Shown here piece after piece: positions 1 through 7,871 of a stretch of 64,000 nt of DNA; position 1 is the stretch's first letter, and each line of letters opens with the position of its first letter. The notes beneath the pieces are model-generated. The model was not told the origin of the DNA and searched no databases. It was given only the letters and a program-made list of their open reading frames with translations. The translations under genes and the position numbers were made by a program. The stretch is from contig NZ_RJLQ01000005.1 in the NCBI RefSeq assembly GCF_003833015.1, positions 124,001 to 188,000 of the forward strand, written 5' to 3'. The stretch is from Clostridium sp. E02 (lineage in GTDB: Bacteria > Bacillota > Clostridia > Lachnospirales > Lachnospiraceae).

Positions 1-120
1 CATCCGGAACTCTATCGCGACTTAATTGTTCGAGTGGCAGGATACAGTGCATTCTTTGTAGAGCTTTGCAAAGACGTACAGGATGAAATTATCAGCCGTA
101 CCATGTTAACTCATTTTTAA
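1..120 (+). CDS. cutC: Glycyl radical enzyme, C-terminal end only (probable choline TMA-lyase)
   Basis: Only the last 39 residues are inside the window; the gene starts upstream. The reading frame contains RVAGYSAFF, the conserved glycyl-radical loop in which the activase converts the glycine to a radical, followed by the usual C-terminal helix (VQDEIISRT). The gene lies 20 bp before its activase. The downstream set (EutP, EutJ, EutQ, EutT-like, PduU/EutS-like shell protein, aldehyde dehydrogenase, PduL) fits the choline-type (GRM1) microcompartment locus, in which the enzyme cleaves choline to trimethylamine and acetaldehyde. That assignment is inferred from context and from the resemblance of the tail. 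A 1,2-propanediol dehydratase of the same superfamily cannot be excluded because the active site is not visible. Confidence 0.75.
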   Translation, partial: HPELYRDLIVRVAGYSAFFVELCKDVQDEIISRTMLTHF

Positions 121-140
121 GAAGACGGAGAGATGTCACT

Positions 141-1094
141 ATGGACCATGGAAATACAGGAGAGATTGAACGCAAGGCGTTTCTCTTTAACGTGCAAAAG
201 TACAATATGTATGACGGACCGGGTATCAGAACTCTGGTGTTTTTTAAAGGTTGTCCTCTCCGGTGTAAATGGTGCTCCAATCCAGAAGGACTGGTGCGGA
301 AATTCCAGGTGATGTTTAAGAAGAATTCCTGTACCAGCTGTGGGGCATGTATGGACGTATGCCCCGTAGGAATCCATGTGAGAGCAGAAAAGACAGGGAC
401 TCATGAAATCCTGCGGGATAAAGACTGCATTGGATGCATGAAATGCAAAAATATCTGTCCCAATGCAGCACTTACCATTGCAGGAGAGGGGAAAACCATA
501 TCAGAAATTCTTAAGATTGTGGAAGAAGATGCCGCATTTTATGAGTTGTCAGGTGGTGGCGTAACCCTTGGTGGTGGAGAAGTTACTGCACAGTCAGAAG
601 CTGCGTTAAATCTTCTTATGGCATGCAAGATGGAAGGGATTAATACCGCCATTGAGACCTGTGGATATACCAAAACGGAGACCATTTTAAGCATAGCGGA
701 ATATGTGGATCTATTCCTGTTTGATATCAAACATATGGATCCAGTTCGTCATAATGAACTGACTGGAGTAAATAATGAGCAGATATTAGCCAATTTAAAA
801 GAACTGCTCCATCGCCGTTATAAGGTAAAGGTTCGTATGCCCATGCTAAAAGGAATCAATGACAGCAAGGAAGAGATTGATGCCATCATACAGTTTCTAA
901 TGCCATATCGGGATGATAAAAACTTTCAGGGAATTGATTTACTGCCTTATCACAAGTTAGGTGTAAACAAATACAATCAGCTAGATATAAAGTATCCAAT
1001 CGAAGGAGATCCAAGCTTAAAGGAAGAAGATTTAGAACGGATTGAAGGCTGGATGAAAGAATATCAATTTCCAGTCAATGTGGTAAAGCACTAG
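141..1094 (+). CDS. cutD: Glycyl radical enzyme activase (radical SAM, CutD-like)
   Basis: A 317-residue radical-SAM protein that installs the glycyl radical on the enzyme encoded just upstream, using S-adenosylmethionine and a [4Fe-4S] cluster. The CxxxCxxC motif is Cys38/Cys42/Cys45. A ferredoxin-like insert follows with two CxxCxxCxxxC motifs (Cys64-67-70-74 and Cys96-99-102-106), typical of activases of choline lyase, glycerol/propanediol dehydratase and benzylsuccinate synthase rather than of pyruvate formate-lyase. The SAM-binding GGE-type motif (GGGEVTAQ) lies near residue 146. A GGAG-type ribosome site precedes the ATG at 141. The name CutD depends on the partner really being CutC; the activase function itself is firm. 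Confidence 0.9.
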   Translation: MDHGNTGEIERKAFLFNVQKYNMYDGPGIRTLVFFKGCPLRCKWCSNPEGLVRKFQVMFKKNSCTSCGACMDVCPVGIHVRAEKTGTHEILRDKDCIGCMKCKNICPNAALTIAGEGKTISEILKIVEEDAAFYELSGGGVTLGGGEVTAQSEAALNLLMACKMEGINTAIETCGYTKTETILSIAEYVDLFLFDIKHMDPVRHNELTGVNNEQILANLKELLHRRYKVKVRMPMLKGINDSKEEIDAIIQFLMPYRDDKNFQGIDLLPYHKLGVNKYNQLDIKYPIEGDPSLKEEDLERIEGWMKEYQFPVNVVKH

Positions 1095-1110
1095 GAAAGG
1101 AGTGAGCGTT

Positions 1111-1449
1111 GTGGCAGAGATACAGCGTGTCATAGAGGAATCCGTTCCAGGAAAACAGGTCACTATCGCCCATGTAATTGCATCTCCCATTGCAGAGGTG
1201 TATGAATGCCTTGGCATGGATGAACTGGGAGCCATCGGAATCCTCACCCTATCCCCATTTGAAACTGCAATTATAGCCGCAGATCTTGCGGCAAAAGCAG
1301 CCAGTGTCCAAGTTGGATTTTTAGATCGTTTTACTGGTTCGGTTGTGATTGCAGGAGACGTGGACAGTGTGGAAACTGCCCTTTTGGCGGTGTGCACCAC
1401 CTTGCAGCAGAGACTTCATTACATCGTACCAGAGATTACCAGAACATGA
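1111..1449 (+). CDS. Microcompartment shell protein, permuted BMC-H (EutS/PduU-like)
   Basis: A 112-residue single BMC-domain protein. The early segment TIAHVIASPIAEVYECLG followed by GAIGILTLSPFETAIIAAD is the order seen in circularly permuted EutS/PduU shell hexamers, which form facets of the protein coat and can carry a small N-terminal beta-barrel plugging one face. A GTG at 1102 is also in frame, but it overlaps the GGAG ribosome-binding site (1099-1102). The GTG at 1111, eight bases downstream of that site, is the better start. The stop overlaps the next ATG (ATGA at 1446-1449), indicating translational coupling to the EutP-like gene. Confidence 0.85.
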   Translation: MAEIQRVIEESVPGKQVTIAHVIASPIAEVYECLGMDELGAIGILTLSPFETAIIAADLAAKAASVQVGFLDRFTGSVVIAGDVDSVETALLAVCTTLQQRLHYIVPEITRT

Positions 1450-1913
1450 GGAAAAAACGGTTGATGTTAATCGGTCCTTCTGGGAGTGGAAAAACGACAC
1501 TTGCCGCTGCACTCAATGGGGAGACGGGGCCGGTGAAACGGACACAGAACATGATATATGGGGAGAAAACCCTTGATATCCCAGGTGTTTATTTAGAATG
1601 TCCGTGGATGCACAAACACATCATAGCGGCTGCCCAGGATGCGTCCCATGTACTGATGCTAGTGCATCATTCCTGTGGCCGTCTGTGTTATCCCCCAGGG
1701 TTTGCAAACGCATTCCGTGTACCAGTGATTGGAGTGATTACAGGAAGCGGGGCGGAGAAAGACAAAGATGATTTTTGCATCCGCCAGCTAGAACAAACGG
1801 GTGTACGAAAACCTTATAGTTACATTGATTTATCCGATGATACAGGATTAAAAGAATTACAGAAACGAATAAAAGAAACAGAAAGGAGGGAAAGGGAATG
1901 GAACAATTTGTAA
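1446..1913 (+). CDS. EutP/PduV-like small GTPase of the microcompartment
   Basis: A 155-residue P-loop protein. Walker A is at residues 10-17 (GPSGSGKT) and a DIPG motif near residues 44-47 corresponds to the G3/switch II region. EutP/PduV proteins accompany ethanolamine, propanediol and choline microcompartments. EutP of Salmonella has been described as an acetate kinase, while PduV is thought to act on the outer shell surface. No membrane segment is visible. The start at 1446 (ATGA overlap with the shell gene) is preferred over more upstream in-frame codons, which would add an 18-residue leader unrelated to the family. The 3' end overlaps the alcohol dehydrogenase gene by 16 bp. Confidence 0.82.
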   Translation: MRKKRLMLIGPSGSGKTTLAAALNGETGPVKRTQNMIYGEKTLDIPGVYLECPWMHKHIIAAAQDASHVLMLVHHSCGRLCYPPGFANAFRVPVIGVITGSGAEKDKDDFCIRQLEQTGVRKPYSYIDLSDDTGLKELQKRIKETERREREWNNL

Positions 1914-3037
1914 TGAATACCAAAGTTTATATGGGTGCTTCTTGTCTGGATCATATAAAAGACCTACCAGGAAAAAAGGCATATCTCATCTGCGATCCCT
2001 TTATGGTAAAGTCCGGTAAAGCAAAAGAAATTACGGATTTGCTGGAAGAAAAGGGATGCAGAACTGAAATTTTTGGTGAAGTAGTACCAGATCCCACCAT
2101 TGAAGTGGTGTCAACGGCCATCAGTCATATGAAGCAATTTAAACCCGATACCGTGATCGCTCTGGGCGGTGGTTCTGCCATTGATACAGCAAAAGCAGCC
2201 AGCCATATTTATACCCAGATGGGAGAAGAAAAACTGTATTTGGTTGCAGTGCCAACCACCAGCGGAACGGGAAGCGAAGTCACAAACTTTTCTGTTATCT
2301 CAGATACTGAGGCTCAGGTAAAATATCCTCTGCGGTCGGATCTTATGGTGCCAGATGCAGCATTTTTGGATCCACACGTTACCATGTCAGTACCTCCGCA
2401 TATAACGGCAGATACCGGTATGGATGTTTTGACCCATGGGTTGGAGGCTTTTGTTTCCACAAATGCAACTGATTTTACAGATGCTTTTGGGGAAAAGGCA
2501 ATCAGACTGGTTTGGAAGCATTTGGTGTCTGCGGTGGATGATGGAAGTGATTTAGATGCCAGAACTCACATGCACAATGCTTCTTGCCTGGCAGGGCTGG
2601 CTTTTAATGGTGCGTCTTTAGGACTATGTCATAGTATGGCACATGCCTTGGGTGCCCGTTTTCACATTCCCCATGGGAGGAGCAATGCGATCTTGCTTCC
2701 CCATGTGATCAGCTATAATGCTGGTCTTGAGGAGACCAGTGCCTATCCGGCATGTGGCAGATATGCAGCGATTGCCAATCTGCTTTTTATTGGAGCAGGA
2801 ACAGAAAAAGCCACTGTACACGGCCTAATTCGTCAAATTAAAAATCTTCTGAATCGAGTACAGATACCCCAGCAGATTACAGATCTTAACATAGATAAAA
2901 CTGAGTTTTTACAAGCAGTTCCTGAAATGGCAGAAAAAGCAAGGTTTGATAACTGTACGAAGACCAATCCAAGGGTACCATCCACAGAGGATATCGAAGG
3001 AATTTATCGAAAGTTGTGTAAGGGGGGCTATGAATGA
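1898..3037 (+). CDS. Iron-containing alcohol dehydrogenase (microcompartment type)
   Basis: A 379-residue group III alcohol dehydrogenase. GGGSAIDTAK (from residue 90) is the NAD-binding signature, TTSGTGSEVT follows, and the metal-binding half contains HSMAHALGARFHIPHG. In glycyl-radical microcompartments this enzyme reduces part of the aldehyde to alcohol and regenerates NAD+ for the aldehyde dehydrogenase, balancing the compartment. It overlaps the EutP-like gene by 16 bp and the following EutT-like gene by 4 bp, so it belongs to the shell operon. The physiological aldehyde (acetaldehyde if the lyase is CutC, propanal otherwise) cannot be read from this sequence. Confidence 0.88.
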   Translation: MEQFVMNTKVYMGASCLDHIKDLPGKKAYLICDPFMVKSGKAKEITDLLEEKGCRTEIFGEVVPDPTIEVVSTAISHMKQFKPDTVIALGGGSAIDTAKAASHIYTQMGEEKLYLVAVPTTSGTGSEVTNFSVISDTEAQVKYPLRSDLMVPDAAFLDPHVTMSVPPHITADTGMDVLTHGLEAFVSTNATDFTDAFGEKAIRLVWKHLVSAVDDGSDLDARTHMHNASCLAGLAFNGASLGLCHSMAHALGARFHIPHGRSNAILLPHVISYNAGLEETSAYPACGRYAAIANLLFIGAGTEKATVHGLIRQIKNLLNRVQIPQQITDLNIDKTEFLQAVPEMAEKARFDNCTKTNPRVPSTEDIEGIYRKLCKGGYE

Positions 3038-3663
3038 AATTCATCACCGAAGATGATTTGAGGATTTTATTCAGAAAAGAACCCTTTGTCTCATACGAAC
3101 TTCAAAAAGAGACAAGGCTGACCCCGGGAGCACGTCAGTTTCTAATGGATAAAAAAGTATCTCTTTGCGAGGAAATGGAAGTGGGGACACAAAAGAGAAA
3201 GAAGCCGGAACAAGGAAAAACAGAGGCAAAAACAGAGGTGAAAACAAAGGGAAATGGAACGGATTACTTCCTATTAAAAAGGACATCGATTCAGGCACAT
3301 TTTCTAGAGGTTGGAATTACACTACTGGATCAGGACGTATTGTTGGCAGAACAGATCTTTCTTTTGGAACGGGCACTCTCTTTCGTGGGGAAAGAAAATG
3401 CTCCTTTGGAGAAAGGCTGGGAGTCATGCGCTGGTTTTACCAAAGAGAACTGTAGGCAATCATGTGAGGATTGTTTTGAAATCACTGGGTTTCATGCACA
3501 GTCTGAAAAAGGGCGTATCCTGGTTCCTCTTCACCGTCTGCGCTGCAGCGTAAGAGAACTTGCAGCAGAAAGAGAAGATGGTAACTTAAACCGGATTTTA
3601 AACCGTTTGTCTCAACTTATTTGCCAGCAGTATGGAGGGAAAACATGTCAGAAAAAGAACTAA
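3034..3663 (+). CDS. EutT-like protein (cobalamin adenosyltransferase-related)
   Basis: A 209-residue protein starting with FITEDDLRILFRKE and a following LTPGARQFL segment, the N-terminal signature of EutT-type corrinoid adenosyltransferases. A charged linker (about residues 50-72, rich in Lys/Glu) leads into the helical domain. A Cys-rich stretch, CAGFTKENCRQSCEDC, sits where EutT proteins bind metal, but the spacing does not match the HX11CCX2C motif I know for EutT. It is shorter than typical EutT (about 265 residues). No B12-dependent enzyme is visible; the pathway uses a glycyl radical. The protein may therefore have another role in the compartment. The family resemblance is fairly sure; the activity is unknown. 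Confidence 0.65.
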   Translation: MKFITEDDLRILFRKEPFVSYELQKETRLTPGARQFLMDKKVSLCEEMEVGTQKRKKPEQGKTEAKTEVKTKGNGTDYFLLKRTSIQAHFLEVGITLLDQDVLLAEQIFLLERALSFVGKENAPLEKGWESCAGFTKENCRQSCEDCFEITGFHAQSEKGRILVPLHRLRCSVRELAAEREDGNLNRILNRLSQLICQQYGGKTCQKKN

Positions 3664-4520
3664 CATTTGACGACTGCAATCAACTGGTCCGCCAGTTTGA
3701 AACTGTGGTTGAACATCCAGTCAGGGAACCGTCTTCTGTTTATTATACGGGAGTTGATTTGGGAACGGCATGTGTGGTGTTAGCTGTGCTTGATGAAAAT
3801 CACAAACCCGTAGCAGGTGCCTACCGGTATGCAGACGTAGTGCGCGATGGTATGGTAGTGGATTATATTGGAGCCATTACGATTGTGCGAGAGCTAAAGG
3901 AAGAACTGGAAGAAAAGTTAGATACTACACTTTTGTATGCAGCGGCGGCCATACCCCCTGGAACCGATTCCCTAGACGGCGGAGCCATTAAAAACGTGGT
4001 GCAGAGTGCTGGTTTTTTAATCACCGCGTTGCTGGATGAGCCAACAGCGGCAAATGCAGTCTTAAAGATCCAAAACGGTGCGGTGGTAGATATTGGCGGT
4101 GGAACCACAGGGATTTCCATATTAAAGAATGGAACCGTGGTGTATACAGCCGACGAACCGACGGGAGGCACACACTTTTCATTGGTGGTATCAGGAGCCT
4201 GCCATCTGCCGTTTCACGAGGCGGAGGTATATAAAAGAAATCCAGAAAACCACAAAGAACTGTTTCCAGTGTTAAAGCCAGTTGTTGAAAAAGTTGCTTC
4301 GATCATAAGCCGTCATATTCGTGGACATGACGTAGATGAGATCTATCTGGTAGGTGGAACGTGCTGCCTGAGTGGAATTGAAACACTGGTTGAGAAGCAG
4401 ACTGGGGTCAAAACGAGAAAACCAGATAACCCCATGTTTGTTACGCCCCTTGGAATCGCTTTTTCCTGTACACAGGAAGAGATGGAAACGAAAGGAAAGA
4501 GATGGAATATCGGATCATAA
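3645..4520 (+). CDS. eutJ: EutJ-like actin/Hsp70-fold ATPase
   Basis: A 291-residue protein of the Hsp70/actin ATPase fold. The phosphate-1 loop is YTGVDLGTA near residue 32, the phosphate-2 loop is VVDIGGGTTGISIL near the middle, and the adenosine motif VGGTCCLSG is near the C-terminus. EutJ proteins accompany ethanolamine and glycyl-radical microcompartments and are presumed chaperones or reactivating factors; the function is not established. The ATG at 3645 has a GGAGGG site and matches the family start; an earlier in-frame codon at 3621 lacks one. It overlaps the EutT-like gene by 19 bp and the next shell gene by 19 bp. Confidence 0.85.
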   Translation: MSEKELTFDDCNQLVRQFETVVEHPVREPSSVYYTGVDLGTACVVLAVLDENHKPVAGAYRYADVVRDGMVVDYIGAITIVRELKEELEEKLDTTLLYAAAAIPPGTDSLDGGAIKNVVQSAGFLITALLDEPTAANAVLKIQNGAVVDIGGGTTGISILKNGTVVYTADEPTGGTHFSLVVSGACHLPFHEAEVYKRNPENHKELFPVLKPVVEKVASIISRHIRGHDVDEIYLVGGTCCLSGIETLVEKQTGVKTRKPDNPMFVTPLGIAFSCTQEEMETKGKRWNIGS

Positions 4521-4807
4521 AATCTCCGTCCCAAGGAACCGTTGATATTTTGACCCGGAGGAAAGGTTCTGGGGCATCGGTGCCAATAGAAGCGGTAGAT
4601 GCCATAGGACTGGTTCAGGGCAGGCTTATTGAGATGGTCTGTGCCGCAGATGTGGCAGAAAAAGCAGTGGGAGTAACGGTGGAAGATATTAGAGGAAGCT
4701 GTCCCCAGAACATGATTATGCTTGCTATTTTCGGAGATACAGCATCGGTCGAGGCGGCACTGGAGGAGATCAGGAAAACAGAGAAAAGAGGCAGGGAAAA
4801 ATGGTAG
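4502..4807 (+). CDS. Small BMC-domain shell protein, probably permuted
   Basis: A 101-residue protein with one BMC-like domain. The core IGLVQGRLIEMVCAADVAEK and the later segment IMLAIFGDTASVEAALEEI align by eye with the first helix and the GDVGAV strand-helix of standard BMC-H proteins. The strand that normally ends the domain seems to sit at the N-terminus (YRIIKSPSQGTVDIL), which suggests circular permutation as in PduU/EutS. It differs strongly from the other three BMC proteins of the locus, so it probably occupies a special facet or gate position. It is translationally coupled at both ends (19-bp overlap upstream, 7-bp overlap with the EutN gene). Confidence 0.72.
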   Translation: MEYRIIKSPSQGTVDILTRRKGSGASVPIEAVDAIGLVQGRLIEMVCAADVAEKAVGVTVEDIRGSCPQNMIMLAIFGDTASVEAALEEIRKTEKRGREKW

Positions 4808-5064
4808 CGGCAAAACTCATTGATCATATCTGGGCAACCAGAAAGGCAGATTCCTTAAACGGATATAAATTTATGTTGGCTGAGATTATTGGCGGAACCA
4901 GAGAAGGGGAACGTTTGATCGTGGCCGATATTATCAGTGCCGGAATTGGGGATCGTGTGATCGTCTCCACTGGTTCCTCGGCGAGACGAATGCTAAAAGA
5001 CGATGAGGTTCCCGTGGATGCAGTCGTAATTGGCATAATTGATGATGATTGTCAGTTTATTTAG
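4801..5064 (+). CDS. eutN: EutN/CcmL-type pentameric vertex protein
   Basis: An 87-residue protein of the EutN/CcmL family. Five copies form the pentamer that caps the vertices of icosahedral microcompartments. Typical features are the N-terminal metal- or loop-binding region (IDHIWATRKADSLNGYKFML) and the conserved C-terminal half with GIGDRVIVSTGSSAR and DAVVIGIID. It is the only vertex protein in the window. The gene begins inside the stop region of the preceding shell gene, consistent with coordinated synthesis of shell parts. Confidence 0.92.
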   Translation: MVAAKLIDHIWATRKADSLNGYKFMLAEIIGGTREGERLIVADIISAGIGDRVIVSTGSSARRMLKDDEVPVDAVVIGIIDDDCQFI

Positions 5065-5079
5065 AAGGGAAGTGATTTT

Positions 5080-5709
5080 ATGAAGCAACTTATCTGTGCA
5101 AATGATGTAGAAGCATTGCATACAGAAGGAAAACAAATATGCTACGTGGCAAGCGATAGTATTATCACACCATCTGCAAAAGATGCAGCAGTAAACTATG
5201 GAATTTCTTTTTGCGACAAAGCAGACGAACCAACAAAAGATATATGTGGCACAAGCAATCTAAATATAGATAGCGAAACTATCTATAAGGTGCTGAAAAC
5301 ACTAATGGAAAAGGGCCTTTTGTCGGATGTATTAAAACCATACGAGTCAGAGAGTCACAAAAATGGATTAAAGGTCATTCGTGGCAGTTCCGTAAAAATG
5401 GATGTTTTTGAAACAGAAGATCCATCTGTAAAAGCTTATTACCAGGAGCTAGTAAGCAAGGAAGAATCTCAGATCAGTGCAGGGTTCTTAGTCATTGACC
5501 ATTCCAAATTTGAATGGGAACTGACTTATGAAGAAATTGATTATGTCATTGAGGGAACGCTAACCGTAACCATTGATGGAAAAACCTACACAGCAAACGC
5601 TGGAGACGTGCTTTTCGTACCGTCAGGGTCCAAGGTTATCTGGGGTTCGCCGGACAAAGCAAGAATCTTCTATGCCACTTATCCAGCAAACTGGGCAGAT
5701 TCGGTTTAA
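5080..5709 (+). CDS. eutQ: EutQ-like cupin protein
   Basis: A 209-residue protein. Residues 1-95 form the variable N-terminal region with the conserved IITPSAKDAA motif. Residues about 110-205 form a single cupin domain (IDYVIEGTLTVTIDG, then AGDVLFVPSGSKVIW). EutQ has been reported to have acetate kinase activity in Salmonella ethanolamine metabolism. Here it could make ATP from the acyl phosphate produced by PduL, but that is inference. The usual cupin metal histidines are not obvious, as is typical of this family. It sits 15 bp after eutN and 11 bp before the extended shell protein. Confidence 0.85.
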   Translation: MKQLICANDVEALHTEGKQICYVASDSIITPSAKDAAVNYGISFCDKADEPTKDICGTSNLNIDSETIYKVLKTLMEKGLLSDVLKPYESESHKNGLKVIRGSSVKMDVFETEDPSVKAYYQELVSKEESQISAGFLVIDHSKFEWELTYEEIDYVIEGTLTVTIDGKTYTANAGDVLFVPSGSKVIWGSPDKARIFYATYPANWADSV

Positions 5710-5720
5710 GGAGGTAATAC

Positions 5721-6329
5721 ATGCAGGCACTTGGAATGATTGAGACAAAAGGTGTGCTGGCGGCGATTGAGGCATCCGATGTCATGTTAAAGGCAGCAAA
5801 TGTGTCATTGATCGAAAAAACCAAAGTCGGTGGAGGACTTATATTTATACTGGTAACCGGTGACGTTGCGGCCGTTTCGGCAGCCGTGGAAGCTGGAGTG
5901 GCAGCGGTCAACCGGATCAGTCAAGATGCCCTCTTCTCCTCACATGTAATCCCAAGGCCTCACAAAGAACTTGAGGGTATGATAGGGGAGAGTGTACCAC
6001 AGACGGAGGAATCGAAAAATAATACAGACAAAGCGTCGGAGCAGGTGCAAGAACTTGCTTTCCAGCCACATAAGTTGGAAGAATTGAATTTAGAATTAGA
6101 ATCAGAATCAGGTCCTTATGATCGGGAAACCGTTGATACGAAGATGAGACAAAATGGGTTTCATGAAATGCTAAAATGGCTGGAAGATCGGAAGGTAACA
6201 GAGCTTCGGACACTTGCCAGAGAATATCCAGAATTTAGTATTTCCGGAAGAGAGATCTCTAAGGCAAATAAAACCCTGCTGCTGGAAGAATTTAAAACTT
6301 ATTACGGAAAAAATGATTCAGAATGTTAG
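5721..6329 (+). CDS. BMC-H shell protein with long acidic linker and Rho-N/SAP-like tail
   Basis: A 202-residue protein. Residues 1-90 are a normal BMC-H domain ([18 protein letters not shown] ... SSHVIPRPHKELE), the hexamer-forming facet unit. Residues about 95-145 are a disordered, acidic, Glu-rich linker. The last about 50 residues (ending near LLLEEFKTYYGKN) contain VTELRTLARE and a following Lys-Leu-rich helix, resembling the Rho N-terminal/SAP helical fold. This is analogous to EutK and PduK, which also carry C-terminal extensions. The tail may bind cargo or nucleic acid; neither is shown. The ribosome site is a perfect AAGGAGG, suggesting high expression. Confidence 0.88.
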   Translation: MQALGMIETKGVLAAIEASDVMLKAANVSLIEKTKVGGGLIFILVTGDVAAVSAAVEAGVAAVNRISQDALFSSHVIPRPHKELEGMIGESVPQTEESKNNTDKASEQVQELAFQPHKLEELNLELESESGPYDRETVDTKMRQNGFHEMLKWLEDRKVTELRTLAREYPEFSISGREISKANKTLLLEEFKTYYGKNDSEC

Positions 6330-6346
6330 AAAAGGAGACAGGGAAC

Positions 6347-7846
6347 ATGGAAAACTTTGATTATGACTTACGTTCCATCCAAGAAGCTAGGGAACTGGCA
6401 AGAAGCGGGGAGACTGCAGCCAAACTAATTGCTGGGTTTACCAAAGAACAGATTGACGCGATTTTATGCAGCATGGCAAAGGCAGGAGAGGAACATGCCT
6501 ATTGTCTGGCTGAGATGGCTGTGGAGGAAACCGGATTTGGAAAGGTGATGGATAAGGCTTATAAAAATCATGCAGCCTCCACCCTTCTATATGAAGAAAT
6601 CAAGGATATGAATACAAAAGGAATCCTTTCGGAAAATACAGCCAATCAGACCATTGAAGTGGCAGAACCGGTTGGACTTGTTATGGGAATTATTCCCTCG
6701 ACCAATCCGACTTCTACTGTGTTTTTCAAAGCCATGATTGCCATTAAATCAGGAAATTCCATTGTATTTTCTCCTCATCCGTCTGCGGCTAAGTGTACGA
6801 AAAAAGCAGCAGAGGTAATGCGGGAGGCGGCAATGGCAGCCGGTGCGCCGGAAGGAATTATTGGCTGTGTTACCATGCCTTCTATGGGTTCCACCAATGA
6901 ATTAATGAAATGCAAAGAGGTTTCTATTATCATTGCGACGGGTGGCCCTGGTATGGTAAAGGCCGCTTACAGTGCAGGAAAACCTGCCATTGGCGTGGGT
7001 GCCGGGAATTCACCAGCATACATAGAAAAGACAGCCGATGTAAAACAGGCAGTCAGAACCATTATGGCAAGTAAGACGTTTGATTATGGAACCATCTGCG
7101 CTTCCGAACAATCCATTATCTGTGAAGAAAGCAATCAGGCAGAAGTGGAAGCTGAATTAAAAAGCCAGGGCGGTTACTTCATGACAAAAGAAGAAACCGA
7201 CAAAGTATGTGCGATTTTATTCAAAAACGGACACAGTATGAATGCTAAATTTGTAGGACGTTCTCCTCAGGTGATTGCAGATGCAGCAAAAATCTCTATA
7301 CCAGAAGGAACCAAAGTTTTAATCGGGAAGCAAGAAGGTGTGGGTGAGGGGTATCCTCTCTCCTATGAAAAGCTGACTACAGTTCTTGGATTTTATACCG
7401 TAAAAGACTGGGAAGTAGCATGTGGGTTAAGTTACCGTTTGCTACAAAATGGAATTGGCCACACCATGAGCATTCACACAAAAGACAGAGACATGGTTCT
7501 TAAGTTTGCCGCAAAACCAGCTTCCAGAATTTTAGTCAATACAGGAGGAAGTCAAGGGGGAACCGGAATTAGCACAGGTCTACCCATTGCATTTACTCTA
7601 GGTTGTGGAACCTGTGGCGGAAGTTCTGTTTCGGAGAATGTAAGTCCAAAGCATCTTTTAAATGTAAAAACCGTAGCATTTGGCTTAAAAGATTGTGCAA
7701 CCATTATGGAAGAGGATAAAACATTTGTGGCTTCTTTTGAGAAAAAGGAGAACACACCAGATTCAACCAGTCTGGACGGTGGGGAAGGAAAGGAAAAGCT
7801 GGCAGAACTTGTAAAAGAAATTATGCTTGCAATGAAGGATCAGTAA
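6347..7846 (+). CDS. CoA-acylating aldehyde dehydrogenase with C-terminal encapsulation helix
   Basis: A 499-residue PduP/EutE-type enzyme oxidising the compartment aldehyde to acyl-CoA with NAD+. The catalytic cysteine is Cys251 in YGTICASEQ; nucleotide-binding motifs (IPSTNPTS near 117, GGPGMVKAAY near 199) are intact. After the catalytic domain, a Gly/Asp/Ser linker (about 470-482) leads to an amphipathic helix at the extreme C-terminus (KEKLAELVKEIMLAMK), the expected encapsulation peptide that docks the enzyme to the shell. An ATG at 6323 overlaps the upstream stop, but 6347 has AAAGGAG nine bases upstream and is chosen. Confidence 0.92.
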   Translation: MENFDYDLRSIQEARELARSGETAAKLIAGFTKEQIDAILCSMAKAGEEHAYCLAEMAVEETGFGKVMDKAYKNHAASTLLYEEIKDMNTKGILSENTANQTIEVAEPVGLVMGIIPSTNPTSTVFFKAMIAIKSGNSIVFSPHPSAAKCTKKAAEVMREAAMAAGAPEGIIGCVTMPSMGSTNELMKCKEVSIIIATGGPGMVKAAYSAGKPAIGVGAGNSPAYIEKTADVKQAVRTIMASKTFDYGTICASEQSIICEESNQAEVEAELKSQGGYFMTKEETDKVCAILFKNGHSMNAKFVGRSPQVIADAAKISIPEGTKVLIGKQEGVGEGYPLSYEKLTTVLGFYTVKDWEVACGLSYRLLQNGIGHTMSIHTKDRDMVLKFAAKPASRILVNTGGSQGGTGISTGLPIAFTLGCGTCGGSSVSENVSPKHLLNVKTVAFGLKDCATIMEEDKTFVASFEKKENTPDSTSLDGGEGKEKLAELVKEIMLAMKDQ

Positions 7847-7871
7847 TCAGAAGAAAAGAAGGAGAACAGCA

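Noticed and set aside
3165-3553. Plus-strand alternate-frame open frames in the EutT-like gene
   Set aside because: The EutT-like frame has family motifs and coupled start and stop; the others are read-through of the Lys/Glu-rich linker.
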